Source: Turritopsis dohrnii
Lineage: Eukaryota > Cnidaria > Hydrozoa > Anthoathecata > Oceaniidae
Assembly (NCBI GenBank): GCA_027922465.2
Contig: BQMF02000223.1
Coordinates: 186,001 to 250,000, forward strand
DNA length: 64,000 bases
Direction of reading: 5' to 3'
Shown: piece after piece, positions 23,943-35,700 of the stretch
Position numbering within the stretch: position 1 is the first letter of the stretch
Layout of the letters: each line of letters starts with the position of its first letter
Translations under genes and position numbers: made by a program
The notes under the pieces: model-generated
Told to the model about the DNA's origin: nothing
The model's database searches: none
The model's input: the letters and a program-made list of their open reading frames with translations, nothing else

Positions 23943-24823
23943 GGGGATTTTTTTTGCGTAGATTAAGTTTTGCGACTTTTAAAAATATTTAAAAATAAAT
24001 TGACGCAAAACGTCAAGAAATGAACTATTCGTGAAAATAAATCCACGCAAAATTTCATGATTTTATTTGCTCATTTTTTTGGCTCTGTGTACCTTTCGTA
24101 TATTAAGTATTTCCTTGTACTTATCAAGCACCCATTGGTTTTGCAATGTGGCAGGCATGGAAATGGTGATTTTCGCTGCAAATACTCTCTACCTCTGTAG
24201 TCATTAATTTGCAATTTTGACAAAGGCACCACTCTGTATACTCAGTACGATTGCTTTCAGCAGTACCATCGCTTTCAGTACGATTGCTTTCAGAATTATT
24301 GTTGTCCTCATCTTCTGATGAAGATACCGTTTGCTCAAAAGCTATACGGAACTAACATGTTGTCCGTATATAAAAATTCGTAACTAAAACTTTCATCACT
24401 GCTACTTTCAGACATGTTTCTTTTTCTCGTAAAACATACGCTACATTTATTTTGAACTTTTCTACGTCATTATAAATTCTCGGCTCCAGATCCCAAACTT
24501 TTCAGCGATCTTGAAAAAAACCGGCTTTATGCAGAAATATAAAGAGCCCGTTCATGTAGAATAAAAGTTCTTTCGCTTATAAAATTATGATTTTTTAAGT
24601 TATATTAACAGACAGGTTAAGTAGAAGAAGATTTTTGAAAAATTAAATTTTCAAGTTTAGTTCCCCTTTTAGCTATATTATAAAGTACACGGATTGCACT
24701 TTGTGCCCATTCGCAAATATAAATCCAAACATTTCCTTTAGAAGCTCCGACTCAAAAAATTAATCCACGCAAAACGCTCTCAAACCTTGGCTCGCAAAAG
24801 TTAGTCCACGCAAAAAAATCCCT
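23943..24823 (-). mobile_element. 881-bp TTAA-flanked DNA element carrying a P2RX7-type cysteine domain relic
   Basis: Inverted ends are GGGGATTTTTTTTGCG and CGCAAAAAAATCCCT, each bordered by TTAA (23939-23942 and 24824-24827). Subterminal words AATCCACGCAAAA and ATTAATCCACGC relate it to the element at 13786-14783. A TTAA site is typical of piggyBac- and Kolobok-type transposition. The antisense coding relic is described separately. No transposase frame was found. Confidence 0.75.
24124..24415 (-). pseudogene. P2RX7 intracellular-like zinc/cysteine domain fragment, frameshifted
   Basis: From ATG at 24415 the reading starts MSESSSDESFSYEF and stops. In the next frame (24342-24124) an acidic stretch (SSSEDEDNNNSESNRTE) leads into EWCLCQNCKLMTTEVESIC and HACHIAKPMGA-stop. 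The spacing W-C-x-C-x2-C-x2-M-x-T-x2-E-x2-C is the one I know from the P2X7 'ballast' domain and the invertebrate proteins that carry it alone. The two frames need one shift, or a small intron, to join. The fragment ends soon after the first half of the domain, so it is likely dead. Confidence 0.5.
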
Positions 24824-25767
24824 TTAAGGTATATCATGTTTGAAAAGAACATTTTCATACAGATCCTAACAAAGTTTCATTGTGTCATTTGTCTTTTCGT
24901 GCAAATTGGTGTTATTTATAAACTCTATGGAAGTGGTAATATTGAGACAGTGGTGAATCTAGAGTGTAGTTGCAACTTGTGGAGAAGCGCATTGACATAA
25001 TTTGTGACTTCAGTTCATATTATCAATGGGATTATTTGAACCTTTTTCTTTTATGTTTGAATTGCTAACACTCTCCTACACAAGTTGCAGCTTACCTCTG
25101 GATCCGCCACTGGTAGGTTTAGTAGAAATAGATTTTCATATTGTATGTTATGTTGATTTAAGTTATGTATAAGCAATATAATTTTTATCTTCTTGTAATC
25201 CTGTTAAATGTCATGGATTAAAATCTTTGAAATGCCCAAGTTTCTCCTGCTCCTATTAATGCAAGCTATGAACAATTTCATGTAATGTTTACTTAAATAT
25301 ATCACCAAATTCACATTTCTGGCAAAATTTGGAAGGTGTGCACGAAGAACAATTGTAAGGTCCTGATATCAAAGTCGGCAGTTACTTGCAGATTTGGTCA
25401 TAAATAGCCGAGGTCTTCAGTTTTTAAACGAGTTTGCTCGTATAACTTTAATAGTTTAATAGTGTTGTGAAAGTCTTAAATCCCATGCAGCCTTTTTTTC
25501 AAATGATTTTGGTTCACTTCTATCGAAAATCATTTTATTTTCCATGTGAACTGTAACTCATATTTTGGGAATTGTGATAGACCTGTTCTCACATAAGCAG
25601 CAAGAAAAGAATGGATAGTCATTCAGATATCTTGAAAGTTAGCCTAAAGCAATTTCCTCTAGGCCTGATGCGGAAATTGTTCAAGCCATGAGGCTTCTAG
25701 TTCATATTTAAAGCCGACATCAGCGAGTTCTGAAGGAATAACAAATTAACGACAATTATAGCGACAA

Positions 25768-25913
25768 ATGGATGTTCATATTTTGCAACGTTTTGCGTTC
25801 ATGTGATGGGATTATCGAACTAACATTGACTCTAAGTAATAAGTATATTTAGAGTGAATGTTAGCTTGATAATGCACTCACATGGCGAAACGTTGCAAAA
25901 TATGAACATCCAT
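25768..25913. repeat. 146-bp foldback with ~65-bp arms
   Basis: The left arm ATGGATGTTCATATTTTGCA is mirrored by TGCAAAATATGAACATCCAT. The arms continue through CAACGTTT and ACATT.ACTCTAA with a few mismatches, meeting near 25835. The hairpin takes up the whole element. Confidence 0.8.
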
Positions 25914-26208
25914 CCTTTTTTGTTGTTGCTCCAGAATGGAATTAGTCAAAATGTATTGCACAACATTTAAACACGTGGCATTAACAAGAAACAACCACAT
26001 GATTTCTTACCGTATTGAGCCTAGGAAAACGTTAGGTCCCAACTCGAATTCAAAAGGTGATAAAAATTAAAAATAAACTTATGAGACAGCCATATTTAAG
26101 TTGAAACAATGAGATCAATTTTGTTGCGACGAAAAAACGTTTCTAAAACTTATTTGAATAAATATCAAACCTACCAATTTGGCAATATCTTTTTAAATTT
26201 GAATGAAA

Positions 26209-26274
26209 GTTAAACGAGATCTTTATATATTATGTGGTTAAGTTAAACGAGATCTTTATATATTATGCGGTTAA
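26209..26274. repeat. 33-bp tandem duplication
   Basis: GTTAAACGAGATCTTTATAT plus ATTATGTGGTTAA at 26209-26241 is repeated at 26242-26274 with one change (TGTGG to TGCGG). Confidence 0.85.
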
Positions 26275-26694
26275 GCAAGAATCTCAAACTAATAAGAAAA
26301 CATTTTTGTCCTAACCACATATGGAGCGATACCTTTCATCAATATAATCTCAGATGGCAAAACAGGAACCTTTCTGTAGCTACAAATGGGGAGATTCCTA
26401 TTTGTCAATATAATCTCAGTTACGCCGCCTCCATATTTTTCTTGGTTCATACCTTTATATATTTACACAGTTGGGGTCTCCTAAGTTGTTCTAACAATAA
26501 AAGTGTCCAGAGAAGTTCCATAAATAAAACAACAGCCATGAAACAGCGTTATTGTTCGTCTCTTCATATTGTCTGCAGCAACATACATACACTAGAAAGT
26601 TATGAAGGCTTTACAGTACTGAAATAGTTATGCGCTAAAAATAGAATTATTCTATAACATTACCTCAGTATGTATTATATCCCAACATTTGTTT

Positions 26695-26900
26695 CAAGAC
26701 GTCTTAAAGCTGTATTACAGACGTCTTTTTAGCATCTTGAAAGACGTCTTAAAGACGACTTACAGACGTTTTAAAGAGGCCCTGTGCACTTGTCTTGAAG
26801 ACGTCTTTGAAACTCGTCTCAAAGCGTTACAGATTTCAACCAAATAGAGACGTATTAAACACGTCAATTTGGTATCTTGACAGACGTCTTGAAGACTTTT
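26695..26900. repeat. AGACGTCT-rich repeat, copy 2
   Basis: The 8-bp palindrome AGACGTCT occurs about five times in 205 bp, most often as AAGACGTCTTAAA. Related to 21735-21990. Confidence 0.6.
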
Positions 26901-27377
26901 TTGTGTTTAAGGGGATGTGTGTATTGGTGCCAGCTTTTGCAAATGTAGCAATTAAAATACAAGTCAACTTGAATGATAATAACCCACCCTCAAACATCCA
27001 AAAGTTCTATTGTGAGCACTCCAATAAATCTTGTTATTATTGTTTCTAAACAATAGTGCCATTTATCGTCGTGAATTTTAAATGAAAGTCAACAATACAA
27101 TGTCTTGCAATGTCGTTTGTGTTTCACACTATACTATATATTGAGTTAATAAAACATATAGAATTACCACGACCTTCACTTTCACCCTTACCATTTCCGT
27201 TACAGCGTTCCATTCATAGTTTAGTCAATGGAGTGGTAAACTCGAAACAAATAAGTATAAATCTTGGAATATCTTCTAGTCAAAGTCTCCGAGCGTTTTC
27301 TTATGAAAAAAGGAGGATAGTTCTAAAAATGAAGAGGCTTCTTCAGTTACTATGAATTTGTTTCAGGTTGGTCATAT

Positions 27378-30300
27378 TTATGGCTGGAGTATTCGTGTCA
27401 AGTATCTTTCTATGATAGGAATCACTTCTTCTCCACTTGGAAATTGAACTCCTACTGAAAGGTAATCCGACCCTCCGAGATCAAATAACAGTACTTCTAT
27501 ATAATACTTTTGACCCCTCACCAGTAGCTGGGGCGATGAAGAATAGTCATATGAGTATCTTCCTGAATATGCCCACGCAGAAAGAATCAACGATTTTGAT
27601 CTTTCATTTGCACCAAAGTACAATTCACAAACATCATCACACGCCATGAAGAATATATGAGGACCAGTTTCAGGAGAGGTAAACATGGCCCTCAATCTTC
27701 TACCAAAATAGTCCAACGAGCTCAAAACATCTGGCATATCTAAATTATGGTGCCATTCTATTAAATCTGGAGTGTTTTGAAATTTGGTTTTGAGATCTGA
27801 TAGAGAATAAACGTTAAACCAGATTTCTGAGCAAACTCTACCGGGAACTAAAAATATAAATTAAATAATTATTTAAACGAATAATTGATAACTGCTTATT
27901 TTCTGGTCCTAAAACGTTGTACCAGACTTCTGAGTAAACTCTACCAAGAACTAAAAATATCAAATTGAGGCAACGAAGTTAACAAATGATTCACAAATGA
28001 GAAGTGCTTAAAATTAATCAAAGTTCTTACCATGATTTTCTATTGCATGATGTGTTCTTGTTTGTCCACAAGTTTCTTAACATGGTCAAAGAAATTTACT
28101 TCAAACATTAAAACTTCAATGTAATATCTGTGGCCACTATGAAGCTGCTGTGGTGATGAGGTGAAGTCGTATTTGTATCTGTCTGATATATCGTGATTAA
28201 CTATTATGGATGATTTTGAGGAGATGAATTCACACAAAATATCAAAATCTATATTTGCAAAAAGTTTGGGCATACATTAAGAATTGGGCGTATTTAATTT
28301 GGGCATGGATTTTGTCCCAAATTTTATAACACCATCACCAAATTTTATAACACCATCACCAATAAACATTTCACAAACATCATCACAAGCCATATAAAAG
28401 GTATGAGCACCGGTTTCAGGAGAGGTAAACATGGCCCTCAATCTTCTACCGAAATAGTCCAACGAGCTCAAAAAATCTGGCATATCTAAATTATGGTGCC
28501 ATTCTATTAAGTCTGGAGTGTTTTGAAATTTGGTTTTGAGATCTGATAGAGCACTAACGTTAAACCAGATTTCTGAGCAAACTCTACCGGGAACTAAAAA
28601 TATAAATTAAATAATTATTTAAACGAATAATTGATAACTGCTTATTTTCTGGTCCTATCAAATAATTCTTACCGTGGTGTTGAAGTACGTGCACTGTCTT
28701 TTCCTCACTAAATCCAGAATGTAGAACGAGGTGATTTCCTGGAGTGTTTTGAAATTTGAAATTTGATTTTGAGATCTGATAGAGAACTAACGTTAAACCA
28801 GATTTCTGAGCAAACTCTACCAAGAACTAAAAATATCAAATTGAGGCAACGAAGTTAACAAATGATTCACAAATGAGAAGTGCTTGAAATTAATCAAAGT
28901 TCTTACCATGATTTTCTATTGCATGACGTGTTCTTGTTTGTCCACAAGTTTCTTTATGAAGTTGAAGATAGGGCCCCTTTGTCACATAACCCCCATGTGG
29001 CAGAATGCAATGATTGCAGATACAAGCCTGTGATGAAAAAAGAACAAATAAAGAATCATTACTTTTCCATAGCACAAAATATGAAAAGGTTTTCATTTTT
29101 TTAAAAAATGATAATGATCACTGGTCAGTAATCCAAACGTTTTTACCGTAATTATCGCAATTTTATGCGCACCGAAAGATAATTATGTTCAAGGTTGCCC
29201 ACCGTAATTAGGATCTAAAAAGACATTTCCGATAAAAGTGCGCATTAAATTATGGTCCATCAAAGTTATTTGGACTCATATTTTTTTATCGAAAGTAATT
29301 ATTTTGATCCTAATTATGCCGCGCAACCTTGAAAATACATGTTGAATTTGGATGAAAAATATTGTTTGATTAACACATAGTAGTATTGATCTCAGCCGGC
29401 ACGTTTGTTAAAAAACCTCTGCGAAGGCGTGCATTTCTATAGAAATATACACACAATTTCAATAAAAATGCTCTTCATCGCAGTGACTTTTTGACAATTT
29501 TGCCCACTGGTATTGTAGTTGAAGTAGAAGCTGGAAGAGGACCTTTGTTGTAACTCTAGTCAATATAATTCCTAAAAGTTGTTCGTGAATGAAGCCGAAA
29601 TCACTTGTGCAAAATCTCTCGCAAACGTCTCTGTTAGCCTTGCTTTAGAGTTGTCAACTTACCATAAAGTAGTAACCATTTACTAAAAGTTGTATCAGTT
29701 GGACATGTTCCTAAAACAATTCGAAAGCCATTTCCAACCCAACCATTTACTGCGCATACTCTTTTGTTTGAACAAACATGATACAAATTGCCAGTTTCAG
29801 CGTTGTATTGAAACTGATATGCAGGATCATTGTCACATACGTCATCCAGTATAATATCTGTATTAGTTTCCGATTCACATCCGTCTCTTGGTTTCCAACA
29901 ATGGTTGCCAACGTAAATATGTCCACCTGCGAAAAATTAAATATTTATTAAGGCTAGAAGTAAAAATATAACGAATGGAACTGTTTTGTTTTTATACTAA
30001 AACCTTCAAAGCTAAGGATGGACATCCTTTTCTAATACATGTTTCGGTCTTCTGACAAAGGGGTATCACTGTTATTGTTTGATAACAAATATTTCTAAAT
30101 ACTAAATTTCTAAGTTAATAACTTCCATTATTCTCTTTTAATATACTTGCCGTTAATATTTTCCCAGAAAAATGGAAAAACATCGCCGAATTCAATTTCG
30201 TGGTTCACGGGAAACCCTGACATTATGTGATTCTTCGAAAAATAACTTCTTCCTCTAAATAAATGCTTCCTACGTAACTAGTCTCTCAAATCTTTTAGTA

Positions 30301-33053
30301 GAAGGTTAACATGTTTTAGAGAGTTTAAAAAGAGCTTTAACAAGATTATATAAGAAGGGCTTTATTTTCAATCCTTATTTGAATACACTAACCATTTTTC
30401 GTGCTTTATATAAAAGTTGTATAAAGTTGTATAACGGTCATATTATCGCTGCTAACCTCATCAAACTACCTACTAATGACTGCAATTATTATTTTGGCGG
30501 ACAACGTTGATTTTGTTATAATAAACTGAATCTCGACAATTATCTAATGACTGAATACAGTTGTAACGAATGGAAAACCTTTTACATCAGATATGAAATT
30601 AGAACTACATTTTTAACTCATGTAATTCGAACTCCTATAATTCGAATAATCATGTAAATCGAACAAAGTCTTCGGTCCCGTCCGAGTTTACCCTAAGAAA
30701 ACTCCTATAATCCGAAACTCGTGTCATTCGAACAAATTTTGAATCCCCGTGGAGAGTTTAACTGTACTTACTTCCAGAATAGCAGTCACAAATATCTCCT
30801 TCTTCTTCCACATGAATACACGAGCAAGGAGCGCATGCTTTATCGCACATGATATTGTACTAAATGATAAGTTATACATAAATAGGTCAATATTGAGACG
30901 TCAATCAAACATCCATGACGTTTGGAAATTTCCACTTCCTGAAGTAATTTTTTTTAAAAATATTTTTCTCAGTTTCAGTTTGAATTCATTATACTTTGCA
31001 GAGGAGCTTATTCACTTACGTCATTTGAAACCTCTCAGATTGACAAGTAAGGGGGTGATCACATGAGGCGGGCTGATAGATTTTTATGATGACATGGAAA
31101 AGTATCATCCCGTTTAACCGGGCTGAAGAAATGATCACGTGATATTTGTTATATTTGTTCAACTTCACACACGCGCCGTGTATACAATTTTATCCCGACA
31201 AAGGGGGCCAGCCCGGTTGAAAGCCATCACATGAGAAATTTGTCAGCCCGCTTTACCGAGATCTCGGTTTAATAAATCGAGATTCCGGCAAAGCGGACTG
31301 GCCCGTTTCTCATGTGATCACAAACACAAATTTATGACACTTTCTTAATAGTGGCGAAATCTCGGCAAACCGAGTTAGCCCGCCTCCATGTGATCACCCC
31401 CTAAGAGACGAAATGTAAAATTCCCGACAAAAGATTTCTTTTATGTGATACTAGTGGATATGTTCCACATTGCGAAGATGGAATGGGGAAAATTTTAACT
31501 GAGATCGTTTGTGGTAAGCAGTGGTGACCTTGTATCATTGTAATGTTGCAGCATGTGGCATTGTAATGACCCGGAAAGAATTCAAATAGAATCCGACAAA
31601 ATTACAATTACGACAAAATTTTCATTAGGAAATTGACATATATCAATGAATAAGCTGAATAAGCTTGAAACTTTGTGAGAATCGTTTCCTTTGAACAATT
31701 TATTGTGATTTATGAATTCTAAAGTTGCTTAGGTATTGTAAATGTAAAATGGTAAATGTAAATTCATTTCGTTCACCTTTCTATAAATATGTTTTCAAGA
31801 AAAATGAAAGATTTTTAACTTGTGAATAAATTATTTACGAGAAAGGCATCATAAGTTAAGTTATATAAAATTGTAAATAAACTGTAAATAAAATTTTCTT
31901 TTTAATCTTTATAAATTTTAGGAAATATACGCTCAATGCATCATCTTAAGTGTACACACTGAAGCGTAGCTTGTGCTCACCCAAAATATCTGGAGGGGTC
32001 ATGTTGATACAAAAAACGTGCAAGTAGCCTAACAGGCACTCACATCTGAAAAGAAATGTCATAATGTTGAATTCTGCACCCTGTATACGCCTATGACATC
32101 CGAAATATATCGTAATTATCTTCGTAAACGGAATATCATAATTGATGAACTAGTATTCCCACGAGCTTGCAGCTTCCATAAATTCCCTTTAAGGTTGAAA
32201 AAATTTACCGAGCATTTAACGTTGAGCTTTTGATGTGTTTGGTTAAGAAAATCTGTTTTAGGCTGTTTGATCGTCAAGCAATGCAAATTGGTTGGTTTTG
32301 GTTTCATTCGGAAAGAAAGGGATTGGTTTTCATCGTTAAATGGGAAGGAGACCTGAAAAATGTTTGAAGCATTCAAAAGAGAAAGTTAAATAGATTACAG
32401 TGGTTTCTGTACCAACTATTGTATTACCTTAGGGCGACTTTTATGTCAGTAAAATTTTGCGAAAATGGATGAACACGGATTTAACGCAACCTAATTTTAG
32501 CGAATGACCCTTTAATTACGGAGAATTGCCAGAAGGTAAAAAAAAAGTTTTGCTAAATTTAAATTTTCCGCAACTTTAATTTAGCGAAAATACGCTCATT
32601 TGCTAAAATCGCTGAAATCAAGCGACGTAAAAAAAAGTCGGCCTAAGGTGAAATAAAAAACATTATGAAGGTTACCAATGGTTTATGTCGCCATGCTTCA
32701 TTGGTTAATGTAAAGCCAGTATCATAATAGGCATAACCATTCTTATTTTCAAATCCAACATCTGTTGCTTTAGTGTTTCTATCAACATCATACAACCAAC
32801 ATATGTCTAAATTATTGTTTTCAGAAAAAGATTGACACATTGGATTTCTGATGCATTGCTTTGCACAGCAAAGAAGTCCACAATCATGATGTTCTGCAGT
32901 TTTGTTTTTTTTTAAAGCTCTGTCCATAGCGATTTTAAGAAACATTGCTTTCTTCACTCCTCCATGCCTTGTAATCCCATACTCTGTCATCAAAGAGTCG
33001 GACACAATAAAATACAATATCAAGACAATTTCAATCATGGATTTCATTCTCAA
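27378..33053 (-). CDS. PAN/Cys-rich/lectin-like/PA14 secreted protein, paralogue B
   Basis: The best in-frame model uses exons 33053-32676, 30859-30772, 29926-29663, 28738-28673 and 27847-27378 (421 residues; same intron positions and phases as paralogue A). It starts with a hydrophobic signal-like segment (MIEIVLILYFIVSDS). A PAN/apple-like domain (CGLLCCAKQCIRNPMCQSF), the Cys-rich exon (MCDKACAPCSC...GDICDCYS), the lectin-like exon (CWKPRDGCES, FQYNAETGNLYHVCSNKRVC), a short GNHLVLHSGF exon and a full PA14 domain (YFGRRLRAMFTSPETGPHIF, FMACDDVCELYFG) follow, ending RILQP-stop. Between 27848 and 29027 lie extra copies of the last two exon types, some fused or broken; alternative splicing through them is possible. 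Probably extracellular; sugar binding is a guess from PA14. It is the better-preserved of the tandem pair. Confidence 0.75.
27895..28593 (-). pseudogene. Broken duplicate PA14 exons inside gene B
   Basis: 28593-28277 repeats the PA14 exon from VPGRVCSEIWFNV to MACDDVCEMFIGDG. It then runs into a short duplicated VIKFGDG stretch and a stop. 28273-28040 holds the later PA14 part (YKYDFTSSPQQLHSGHRYY) and, in its last bases, fuses out of frame to the 3' end of a 'GQTRTRHAIENHG'-type exon. About 27910-27960 is another PA14 exon start that breaks into intron sequence. These are recombination products, not a continuous gene. Confidence 0.7.
28907..29027 (-). CDS. Extra lectin-like exon of gene B, phase-incompatible with its neighbour
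   Basis: Reads ACICNHCILPHGGYVTKG, then LQLHKETCGQT...AIENHG, between AG at 29028-29029 and GT (GTAAGA) at 28906. CILPHGG...G..LQLH..C resembles the preceding exon's CWKP..GC...LDDVC pattern, so it looks like another unit of the same repeat. It is in phase 0 while the upstream exon ends in phase 1. Joining them gives a stop, so an unseen small exon or disuse must be assumed. Confidence 0.5.
29190..29331. mobile_element. 142-bp inverted-repeat element in gene B intron
   Basis: Ends CAAGGTTGCCCACCGTAATT and the near-complement AATTATGCCGCGCAACCTTG, then GGATC/GATCC. No coding frame. Confidence 0.65.
29393..29510. mobile_element. Family K MITE, copy 6, gene B intron
   Basis: CAGCCGGCACGTTTGTTAAA to TTTTGCCCACTGG with intact hairpin (CTCTGCGAAGGCGTGCATTT against AAAATGCTCTTCATCGCAGT). 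Confidence 0.8.
30610..30764. mobile_element. pogo/Tigger-like MITE remnant in gene B intron
   Basis: Repeated 'attcgaac', 'ataattcgaa' and 'aatccgaa' words and the right end GAGAGTTTAACTG-TA relate it to 62545-62718. Confidence 0.45.
31051..31401. mobile_element. 351-bp TAA-flanked MITE in gene B intron 1
   Basis: Ends GGGGGTGATCACATGAGGCG and GCCTCCATGTGATCACCCCC. TAA on both sides (31048-31050 and 31402-31404). Internal GATCACGTGAT and repeated CGGGCT/AGCCCG words. PIF/Harbinger-type target. Confidence 0.8.
32426..32649. mobile_element. 224-bp inverted-repeat element in gene B intron 1
   Basis: Left end ACCTTAGGGCGACTTTTATG and right end AAAAAAAAGTCGGCCTAAGGT are inverted. Inner words TTTTGCGAAAAT, TTTAGCGAA and AGCGAAAATACGC recall the subterminal repeats of 13786-14783. 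Confidence 0.6.
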
Positions 33054-33739
33054 GTTACCTGTTCAACCTTAATCAAAGAGGACTTTAGCGATTTGAAATT
33101 GTAATTTTTTTCTCTGCTAAATAAATGATTCGTCTTTCAAAACTCAAAGGGCTTCATCACCAATGGTGATAATTCATGGCTTTTAAACAATGTCCTGTCC
33201 AATATTGTTTTTGCGAATACAAAACCTGGGGTAACTATACATTACTTTGAAATATTTAGATAGTTTACATTATAGATTCATAATTCATGACAATTTTGAC
33301 ATGAAGTTTTCATGAGAAAACAAACTTTCCATTGATTTTGATAATTACATAACCTTTTACCTATGAAATTATCAACTACTCGTGCTGCTGTTGTCATTTT
33401 GGATAGCACACATGTTCCTATGCAAAAGCAAGGAAAATGTTTCTTCTTATATGTCACGCTGCATCAAGTTTCGTTTTAACACATCCCTGCTATAGTCACC
33501 CATAAAAAACTTTTGTTACGGATGACATCTATGAGATATAGATGTATGCTGAGGAAAAGTCAAAATAAACCTTATGACCGGTGGTTTCCTATCCATTATA
33601 TGACTTCATAGCCATGAAAGATAGCTTAAACATGCTTAGGGACTTTCGTTTGGACTAATTTATCTAACTAATAACTGAAATTACCGAACTTAGCACCATC
33701 GATTATAAAAGCCTTCTCTTCAGCCATTTACCGGTGTCA

Positions 33740-34410
33740 CAGTAAATTTTAACTCCCCTAAACAATGACTCCCCAGTCATAATAAACTAGTTTATAGTCA
33801 CTCCCCCATCAAAATAAACTAGTTAATTATAACTCCCCAGTTAATATCTAGTAAATTATGACTCCCTAGAGTTAACATTTCCTAGGAAATCCTCGCTCCC
33901 CTGGTTTAAAATGACTCCCCTCTAAATCTTCCTTAAAAACTTTTAAAACTCATATGGCTATTTCTTGGACCTCGAGACTTTAAAAAATTTAAATTTTGTC
34001 TACTCATTCCTTCACCGAATACCTTATTATCAACTTCAGTTGAGCTAGAATCTGAGAATATCTTTGTGTCTGTCCGAAAAACTTTGGGGCAGCCTGAAAA
34101 ATGGTCGGATTCGGCTGAAATTTTGCACACTTGTTCCTTAGGTTGAATATCTGGGGAAAATTTTTCGTTTTTTAAAAGTTTTGATTTTTTGTGCCTGGGA
34201 TAGAAAATTGAAGTTGAGCCCAGTGCGGTTAGTGCGTTCGACTATATCATAAGGTATATGATAACTTATTTTGTCAATAAATTTTCTCAGGGTTTATAGT
34301 TGGGGAGTTGATATGGGTTGACATTTCCTGGCCATATTTCGTCATTTTCCTTTGCAAATTGGAGTTTTCCTAGTTTATTTTAACTGGGGGAGTCATTTTT
34401 CCCAGGGAAT
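33740..34410. repeat. Foldback rich in ACTCCCC / GGGGAGT words
   Basis: The left half has TTTTAACTCCCCT, AATGACTCCCC and AAAATAAACTAGTT repeated. The right half has AGTTGGGGAGTT and CTAGTTTATTTTAACTGGGG, then GGAGTCATTTTTCCC, the inverse. The central ~300 bp shows no convincing gene; the antisense frame there is judged by-product. Confidence 0.55.
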
Positions 34411-34791
34411 AAAAATAATCAGCTACACCGGAAGTAATGTCGAACTCGCGTAATTAAACTCATGTATGAAATTTTTGGTTTTGAATCTTTGTTTTCTTTC
34501 ATAAGGATTCCACATGCATATTAGGCATCCTATACTCCCCTTGTGAAAGTAGGAAACTTATATCTCAATGTAATGACCCAAAGCTTTTTGAAGCCTTTGA
34601 AAGAATTACCTAATTAAAAATATTCTCATCTAATGGTTAGTTATTGTCACCTTTTATGCCTAAAATCATTGCTACGTCCTACGTTCTGCGTTTTATGATG
34701 TTTTTTAATCTATGTGTCGTGCTTATAATGTGAATTTCTGAAGAATCTTTTGAATATGTCTGCATGTATTCACACAATTTTCTTGCTTTAA

Positions 34792-34950
34792 TATGGATTG
34801 ACATCTCCATTCTTGAAGCACGATGAATTATTTTCAAAACAATTACGAAAGTACCAAAGCTACTATGATGACGACATCGAGAAATTTATCTCTAGTAAAC
34901 AACGAATACATAGAGCATTGAAGACCGCCGTTGACTTAAATGATCTGTGA
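34792..34950 (+). CDS. Unrecognised candidate terminal exon
   Basis: A 52-codon frame without ATG reads FLKHDELFSKQLRKYQSYYD, then DDIEKFISSKQRIHRALK, then TAVDLNDL-stop. The charged, helix-like composition is unlike the surrounding AT-rich non-coding DNA, and an AG (34816-34817) could be an acceptor. No partner exon was identified and no family recognised. Confidence 0.35.
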   Translation, partial: YGLTSPFLKHDELFSKQLRKYQSYYDDDIEKFISSKQRIHRALKTAVDLNDL

Positions 34951-35459
34951 TAAGTCCGGTCATAATGACTTTGTTTAATGTCAAATTAAACATAAAACAC
35001 AATTTATTATTTATTATGTCCATGATTAAAAAAAATGTTAACAAGTTTTAAAAAAACATAGGAAGATTCACTCCATTCTTCGTTGAACGTTATCGATTAT
35101 AATTTGCTTCGAGTTCTGTTGTACAGTTTATCATGAGTTTCTAATCTAGTGGTGGAAACATGACAAGATATATCTCATTTATTGCGGTTGTGTGTGAAAG
35201 CGTTCTCAAAAGCCTGGGAAGCAAGTTAACAAGTTAACTAATAGTATTTCCATTTCGTCGTTTCTTTAGATATTATAACGTTTTCGTAGATTGATGCATT
35301 TTTTAAATAGCGTAATCCGAATAGCGCGTTCGACTTTTTCTGGGAATAAAAAAAGAGTTTCGTTCTCGATGTGAAAATCCTTAGTCGTATGAATGATCAT
35401 TCAGAACTACCTCGTTTTTCTGATAGACCATTTTAAGTTACTTTATTTAACGTCTTTGT

Positions 35460-35516
35460 GCCTCCCTAACCACCCCTAACCACCTAACCACCCTAACCAC
35501 CCTTCTAACCAGGCAA
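35460..35516. repeat. Short CCTAACCAC-type minisatellite
   Basis: About five loose repeats of CCCTAACCACC. The CCCTAA words resemble the metazoan telomere motif, but the CACC interruptions make a true interstitial telomere unlikely. Confidence 0.6.
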
Positions 35517-35700
35517 AAATCGTTAATTGCGTAGCGATATGGAACCGAAGTACTTTAGTTTAAAGATTTGAAACAAAAGCTCTATTTACACTATTTTGAA
35601 TACATGCCTACAGCTCAAATCTTGCTAAAACTGTTTTCACAAACGGATTCATATTTGTAGCGAAAAATGTTATGCCAAATCAATAGAAAACCATTTTGAA

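Noticed and set aside
35460..35516. Interstitial telomere
   Set aside because: The CCCTAA words are interrupted by CACC and the array is under 60 bp.
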